This document shows, piece after piece, positions 7,901-10,317 of a DNA stretch of 10,317 nt. Below the pieces are notes generated by a model. It worked only from the letters and a program-made list of their open reading frames with translations. It was not told where the DNA came from and made no database searches. Positions within the stretch are counted from its first letter, which is position 1. Each line of letters starts with the position of its first letter. Made by a program: the position numbers and the translations under genes. This stretch comes from Candidatus Pacearchaeota archaeon (GTDB lineage: Archaea; Nanoarchaeota; Nanoarchaeia; Pacearchaeales; GW2011-AR1), in the NCBI GenBank assembly GCA_002690445.1, contig NZER01000401.1, positions 1 through 10,317 on the forward strand, in the 5' to 3' direction.

Positions 7901-10317
7901 AGGAAAGACCTGCTTATAGAGAGAAGGCTACTCTTACTGTAGCATTCAAGCATGATGGAAGAGATGTTATTGTTGATTTAAAACATAGAACTATAGAAGA
8001 TCCGTTAAATGAAGGTGCTAAACTTAATGCAAAAGAATATAAGAAGATAGCTTCTATGGTTGAATCGCTGAATAAAAAGCTGAAGGACTCTGAGCTTGAA
8101 TATTATCGTGATGTATTTAATGAATTAAAAGATGATGCATATGATGGAGCACAGCTAGCTATAATGGCCTTACCAGCACCAAGGACTGGCCCACATGATG
8201 CTATGGTAGTTAAGGTTAGAGATATGCTCCCAAAGGAAGATGGTGGTATTATGGAGCTTAATTCTTATGATGTTACAATGAGAGGACAGCGAGATTACGA
8301 TACTGATAAGCTATATTTCTATATGGATACACCATTCAGTGCTATGAAAGAATCATATAAGGTTAATGGAGACATATTAGAGCCTTTACCTATTACTAAT
8401 AAGTTTAAACCAGAGTTGGATATGTATTCTAACCAGAGTTATAAAGCTTATAACCAGAATATGAAAGACTATAGTCGTAAGCGTGGTCCAGTAGTTAAGA
8501 TGCATAGAAAACTTACTTATGCTAAGAGGTTGTTTGATGAGGTAGGTAGTATTAAAATTGGTGATGCTGAAATAATATTTAGTAAAGATACTAAAGCTGC
8601 AATACAAAAGCTAGTCAATGATTCCCAGGGAGTACTTGATATATATGATGGCACTCCTAATTCTTTAAAGAATCTAAATGATTGGACAAATGATATTCTT
8701 TTTGGAGATGAACCATTCTTCAAGATGCAATATAAAAAGGGAGATAAAATAACTCAAGGTACAGTACCTGATGAAGCATATAGATTGATTGTTAAAAAAA
8801 TATTAGATGATTTTGGTAGGTTGCTAAATGTTGAAGGAAGTATATATGAAGCTGGAGAAGCTAAGAAACCTAAGTATCAAGATATGGTTTCTGCTTACAG
8901 GGATTTTCAAAGTGAGTATAGTCGTAAGCGTATTAACTGGAATTTTTATAATTATCTTGTAAAGAAGGGGCATACTGAAGCAGCTAATGATATATTTTTT
9001 AAGATGGATGCTCCAAGAAAGAATGCGGAGATGGTAGGAGATATTATGGGAGCATTATCTGATCAAGTATATAAAAATCCAACTCCATTTTTAAAGTCTA
9101 TGAAAACTGTAGCTGATAGAGATTTTCTAAGAGTAAGAGAAACATATAGCCCACAAGGAGATTTCTTTAATGCTGGATTAGATAATTTAATGGGTAGGTT
9201 TAAAGCTAATTTACTAGAAGCATACAGGACTACTGGTGATATTAGAACTGCTGATCTTGGTAAGGCTGATCCTATAAAAGATATGTGGGATGCATTTTAC
9301 AAACAAGGTAAGCATGAAGAGATGATGGTTCAAGCTAATACTATGGAGCAGCAGATACGTAGATCTGAGTGGAGACTTGCTGAATCAGAGAAAGATCCTA
9401 ACGTAGATCCTGTATCTATTGAAATGCAGAAAGAAGATCTTATTATTAAATCTCAAGCTTTATCTGTGGTATTGGATAGAATGTCTGTAGAACCTAATGT
9501 GTTTGAACAGAAACTTCAGCATTATATAAAAGGCAAAGACAATGAAGTAAAATCATTCAATAGAGATATTTCTATTAGAGATGCTAAGACTGGTAAGCTT
9601 ATTCAGAAACTATTCCCTGGTCAGGATCATACTTTAAAGTTTGGTGAAGTTGCTGTAAGAAATCCAGTAGTACTTAAAGCTGTAGTAGAGCATGACCTTA
9701 TAGATGGTTTAGCATTTGCTAATAGTACTCTTGGTTATTATGCCCATGTTCATGATTCTGATCTACCTGACTTTAGGAAGATTGTAAATAGAACTAAGGG
9801 AAAAATAAAGAAATCAATGATAGATATCATGGATGAAAAGGGATATCGTGATTGGTCAGAGCATAATATTAGATCTCTTAAGGCTATAGAGAATGGACTT
9901 GAAGAAATACAACGTCTTGCTGTAAAGAATGCTATAGTAAGTGAGGGTATGCAGCAACCACAATCTGATACGTTCATAGGAAAGCTGCCTACGAGTAGGG
10001 AATCTTATGGATTAGATTTTTTAATGTCTTTACTTGTACCAGATTACTCTGGCAATCCTAATGAATATCATTTCTCTCCTAAGACAGGAAGTTTTTTGAT
10101 AGCAGTAGGTGCTCCTAAACGTTCTGTAATAAATGCAGTGTTCCAAGCCATGGAAAATTATCAAGTTCATACTAATCATAAAGCATTTGTCCAAAACTTT
10201 GCACGCGAGTGGGTTTGGGCCCCATGCAGGTTTGCCACGGCGGGGGACCAATGGCTCTCGGGAGCTTCTGTCCCCCAGCAGCTACCCTGGCCTTCATGGA
10301 GCCCAAGGCTCTATCAG
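1927..10317 (+). CDS. Giant virion protein, candidate two-barrel (crAss-like) RNA polymerase; 3' end missing
   Basis: One frame runs unbroken from ATG to the window edge (2,797 codons), of which about 2,758 look authentic; the end after 10200 is probably foreign. In order: residues 1-45 form a short helical pair; 59-145 are Gly/Ala-rich and hydrophobic; 315-359 and 480-524 are two similar hydrophobic modules; about 530-1700 is long, charged and mostly helical with no recognised domain; 1715-1820 holds a lysine cluster (K1751, K1755, K1756, K1758, K1759); 2086-2140 holds DYDTD; 2128-2758 is mixed, mostly helical. The lysine loop followed by an acidic DxDxD loop is the order seen in single-chain two-barrel RNA polymerases such as QDE-1, YonO and the crAss-like phage virion enzyme, which synthesise RNA from NTPs using metal held by the three Asp. 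No cysteine occurs before 10225. I found no T7-type polymerase, peptidase or lysozyme motif. The virion polymerase role is inference; a large polyvalent structural protein is the alternative. Confidence 0.8.
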   Translation, partial: MDLATKARIRSKLAAQGTYWTDAEIEEYARKNFGGPRIPPTTQKIVDEEIPFPERAAPEGEGVIANAIDAVGAGLWSALDVGTFGVAGWALPGVEEYVEEEFMQTLGGRVGGTLGGLAGFMVPMGWAKAATTTIARTAKGLIQGGDKAIRAGKVIANPTTRQAQSMAAKKIMEASEKEVLKSGGKALTWSEAKRMAVETSDDVIGFANKSIFGKILKGKGPAYQMEHSTEFVNMARQTMRAAMPERLAASLSKSGVTMGKKQLLGLSDEVVELLATKPYNGIESIIAGKYSAPIWSGVRNLLGGIGQEAINFGIVGTVMDVVQYQKGTLDTSDSSFPSRILNHVLIGGAFGGVRFIPGGSQSGILKNIVRSSGRESAKINKAIGKMGLDEAKAFGRLTLKNDKSAIFEIDGIKLTAENLRKGTRSVTKAQLPQLKNAMIKHNKQLLSDFRKRFYPSVKGETAGVGDMAKDLWGSIPRMAVGAVIFNHASLADGAFDHMGRGEMAFHLGLGALMTKGARPLHRGGEVKAGFHFGERPYYYNSDLKDIYTSMNQMNISSHHIGDIVKQFDGNLFTDWAAKNPIADVENIIQTLMDKNVVYDASHAKIGLDNRKETALLNRELMDILSPIFGTMKSRYIEFNPNVTKKDINLALKEIKNLKSEVLSTEESPVYLNSRNIIAKSIVESSQEAWSEINGRIYDNFTQQMAALTENTDYVAKDGKMDDYWYNTKGLDDADRMTIRKLDKLKLRLKNMDLIKIADFTIGKGKGHTVKLDSEKLKKIRSIQDDFEFGLGKEFYGETFTEPIDMLDPTMWSQFHQIDYHKNVARVHDVILGKQVSGVEKADNDGMQSLIGEVLSHVDNVDRNIITEKPNNIKIIPPEGKFDQQELHALRGFVNDLWAINAASGREAVDSRSVEVSMDKIRQLKDELVRAGMPDPVTHQFDSRMENWVDRAVNYGIEEATRGLDISPNKGLAVKRLLLNGFITLSTDSQGRGVALKAPLDLTPEQIRKVKPLATDGEIETIRAAYKRIKENTGDVLTFQEDFNMKGLTEDQLGSVLTADHILNMKRLGGDIENYSEAIDIRIVGISNEIKALESEIANAITTPGAEIRAVLNQKQEVLNEINRFQMSFAKSMGGSVEVSRASAHLEITKGYRGDDNMTLMDHIDKLSSDTPGEFIKRTEQIRDMQIAIANRVSERPDIATQFSERRQEAVLRLKHEEIEGHMHDNNTRITPDLFLEKHDIKIEDVFNPGEAGHGITYDSASDAIYALYKEKVIIGKNIDSFIDRMFSFANKKRESAGDELRNDITHIAGLYDRRFNIKRLTVDVSSGQGKFENSEISKGFLTDIYSEIFAEGQSNDMILLSSDYMENNRVKSIATNTEGLTSISKALSGDFAASLSEGAVTNLKYFKEGKVSSVEAGRENYEGIDLAEQLIHGKHYIVGVDENINLVIPESGFNSMATKFVEWYERVRKDPYVNNARKKTNRSGKAADNLFKNSLEVYYDRLKTIKNNDGTYDVNKFKAGSAINEAQHMEDAMFTMFNVMYGERIDGDWLQDAYFSSEGARKSYKYKRLAQNQGYSRNSAEKRQILKSIYAESPNERYRDIIDTYSDKENFHTLVINDANKSITGEAVNNLITDNRSIAEANLKLQYDNGEIKKADYNNMLSDLKKHNSINAEAVNAMTALRRDALDYLLLVNGQGNLIGESAGQKPVGLTSFKDESGVIHTFVNKTHYFYDSRLDNFFANNPEIDQVAFKSGAKKAKKIDSNDTKLKNQFIPYEPPSMGSGMNMVEFINGIKADSKHQSVMPVRIDQTLSGAIYGRAGDAKILKQFDNWSSKEVQADLYEWSRADLAQEFAELNINLYNPEDTGLASREARSYIRSSVNKDGISVEAPNASVASIWMEADGVPFSNISKNLYDALIKRKYIDDAGVFDGYTDAGGAPILRGNLSGDLNIPVYSNGKQIKLGEAHIGADYLDRKIHFRGSFGPVVGRKPGIKERPAYREKATLTVAFKHDGRDVIVDLKHRTIEDPLNEGAKLNAKEYKKIASMVESLNKKLKDSELEYYRDVFNELKDDAYDGAQLAIMALPAPRTGPHDAMVVKVRDMLPKEDGGIMELNSYDVTMRGQRDYDTDKLYFYMDTPFSAMKESYKVNGDILEPLPITNKFKPELDMYSNQSYKAYNQNMKDYSRKRGPVVKMHRKLTYAKRLFDEVGSIKIGDAEIIFSKDTKAAIQKLVNDSQGVLDIYDGTPNSLKNLNDWTNDILFGDEPFFKMQYKKGDKITQGTVPDEAYRLIVKKILDDFGRLLNVEGSIYEAGEAKKPKYQDMVSAYRDFQSEYSRKRINWNFYNYLVKKGHTEAANDIFFKMDAPRKNAEMVGDIMGALSDQVYKNPTPFLKSMKTVADRDFLRVRETYSPQGDFFNAGLDNLMGRFKANLLEAYRTTGDIRTADLGKADPIKDMWDAFYKQGKHEEMMVQANTMEQQIRRSEWRLAESEKDPNVDPVSIEMQKEDLIIKSQALSVVLDRMSVEPNVFEQKLQHYIKGKDNEVKSFNRDISIRDAKTGKLIQKLFPGQDHTLKFGEVAVRNPVVLKAVVEHDLIDGLAFANSTLGYYAHVHDSDLPDFRKIVNRTKGKIKKSMIDIMDEKGYRDWSEHNIRSLKAIENGLEEIQRLAVKNAIVSEGMQQPQSDTFIGKLPTSRESYGLDFLMSLLVPDYSGNPNEYHFSPKTGSFLIAVGAPKRSVINAVFQAMENYQVHTNHKAFVQNFAREWVWAPCRFATAGDQWLSGASVPQQLPWPSWSPRLYQ
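2101..2361 (+). other. Gly/Ala-rich hydrophobic segment near the N-terminus of the giant protein
   Basis: Residues 59-145. The core, residues 106-127, is a Gly-spaced hydrophobic run with one Arg, ending in FMVPMGW; before it lies an Ala/Gly/Trp-rich stretch. It is long enough to insert in or lie on a membrane, but the Gly pattern (GG at 107, 112, 115) looks more like the membrane-active patches of ejected virion proteins than an ordinary transmembrane helix. The function is inferred. Confidence 0.5.
2869..3003 (+). other. Hydrophobic module, copy 1 (giant protein residues 315-359)
   Basis: It opens with VGTVMD, has a Gly and an Asp in the middle, then NHVLIGGAF and closes with Arg and a Gly pair. 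The same skeleton recurs at residues 480-524. It may be a membrane-facing or capsid-packing element; no named family is claimed. Confidence 0.4.
3364..3498 (+). other. Hydrophobic module, copy 2 (giant protein residues 480-524)
   Basis: It opens with VGAVIF, then DGAFD, FHLGLGAL, and ends with Arg, Pro and a Gly pair. Compared with copy 1 it keeps VGxV, a central Gly and Asp, H followed closely by L and G, and the terminal R...GG. Between the two copies is a 120-residue charged linker. Confidence 0.4.
7069..7383 (+). other. Candidate first polymerase barrel with lysine cluster (residues 1715-1819)
   Basis: A mixed-strand region contains QVAFKSGAKKAKKID (K1751 to K1759), followed by a Pro-rich turn and then HQSVMPVRIDQTLSG near residues 1798-1812. 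In two-barrel RNA polymerases the first (beta-like) barrel gives lysines that contact the NTP and RNA end, and it precedes the acidic barrel. The order and the basic loop fit. The exact lysines cannot be assigned by eye, and sequence similarity to known enzymes here is weak. Confidence 0.4.
8161..8343 (+). other. Candidate catalytic barrel with DYDTD metal-binding motif (residues 2079-2139)
   Basis: The stretch runs: PAPRTGPH (R2086), the strand-like MVVKVR, a GG turn, MELNSYDV, then GQRDYDTDKLYFYM and TPFSAMKES. Cellular beta-prime subunits have the same layout: an Arg-Pro element, strands, then NADFDGD followed by a hydrophobic strand, a Pro and an AxxE(S/A) helix. The three Asp are D2123, D2125 and D2127. 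The usual Gly before the third Asp is Thr here. The call rests on pattern and layout, not on a database search. Confidence 0.55.
10201..10317. other. GC-rich segment, probably unrelated DNA joined to the phage sequence
   Basis: These 117 bases contain 76 G or C (65%), against 18 of 60 (30%) in the 60 bases just before. The giant frame stays open through it, but the 39 codons read include five Trp, the first Cys of the whole frame, seven Pro and no Lys, Asn, Ile or Met, unlike the preceding 2,758. The switch falls within a few bases of 10200. It looks like an assembly or library chimera, possibly with eukaryotic or other high-GC DNA; the source cannot be named. Confidence 0.7.

Noticed and set aside
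8470..8931. Fifteen-base direct repeat (tatagtcgtaagcgt, at 8470 and 8917), both reading YSRKR
   Set aside because: The flanking residues do not align, so it looks like coincidence or a short shared basic motif, not a domain duplication or attachment site.
10030..10251. Minus-strand open frame spanning the composition break
   Set aside because: It is antisense to the giant gene, begins with an alternative codon inside the foreign-looking segment and has no ribosome site that I can see. The other minus-strand frames (for example 1398-1601, 3484-3732, 8386-8723, 9750-9977) are likewise shadows of AT-rich coding DNA.
10242..10276. GGGGGAC/GTCCCCC inverted repeat as a terminator hairpin
   Set aside because: It has a 21-base loop, no following T run, and sits wholly in the GC-rich segment that seems foreign to the phage.

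Overview
The window is almost wall-to-wall coding on the + strand and looks like part of the virion-protein module of an AT-rich tailed bacteriophage, or a phage-like contig from a metagenome. Three things point that way: very tight packing (gaps of 9 and 1 bases), a helical coiled-coil protein followed by one giant open frame, and Gly/Ala-rich hydrophobic patches like those of internal or ejected virion proteins. Codon use is strongly A/T-ending, Arg is mostly AGA/AGG, the standard code fits (no in-frame stops), and GC is about one third by eye. The host cannot be named from the sequence.

Layout: a 57-residue gene (27-200), a 571-residue helical protein with a degenerate 25-residue tandem repeat (210-1925), then one uninterrupted frame from 1927 to the window end, at least 2,758 believable residues. 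No RNA gene, insertion sequence, CRISPR array, promoter or terminator was recognised, and there is no non-coding stretch over 30 bases.

The most interesting signal is in the giant protein. Around residues 2086-2140 it carries an acidic motif, DYDTD (D2123, D2125, D2127), in a setting that resembles the catalytic DxDGD loop of two-barrel RNA polymerases (cellular beta-prime, QDE-1, YonO, and the virion RNA polymerase of crAss-like phages). About 370 residues earlier lies a lysine cluster (K1751-K1759) that could be the partner loop of the first barrel. Together with an N-terminal third rich in Gly/Ala hydrophobic segments, this suggests a polymerase packaged in the virion and delivered with the DNA to transcribe early genes. 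That is an inference from motif order and context, not a proven homology.

Two further points. The three proteins contain no cysteine at all over about 3,390 residues. And the last ~117 bases (10201-10317) change abruptly to about 65% GC, with the first Cys, five Trp in 39 codons and no Lys, Asn, Ile or Met. That end is most likely unrelated DNA joined to the phage sequence (assembly or library chimera), so the true C-terminus of the giant protein is not in this window.
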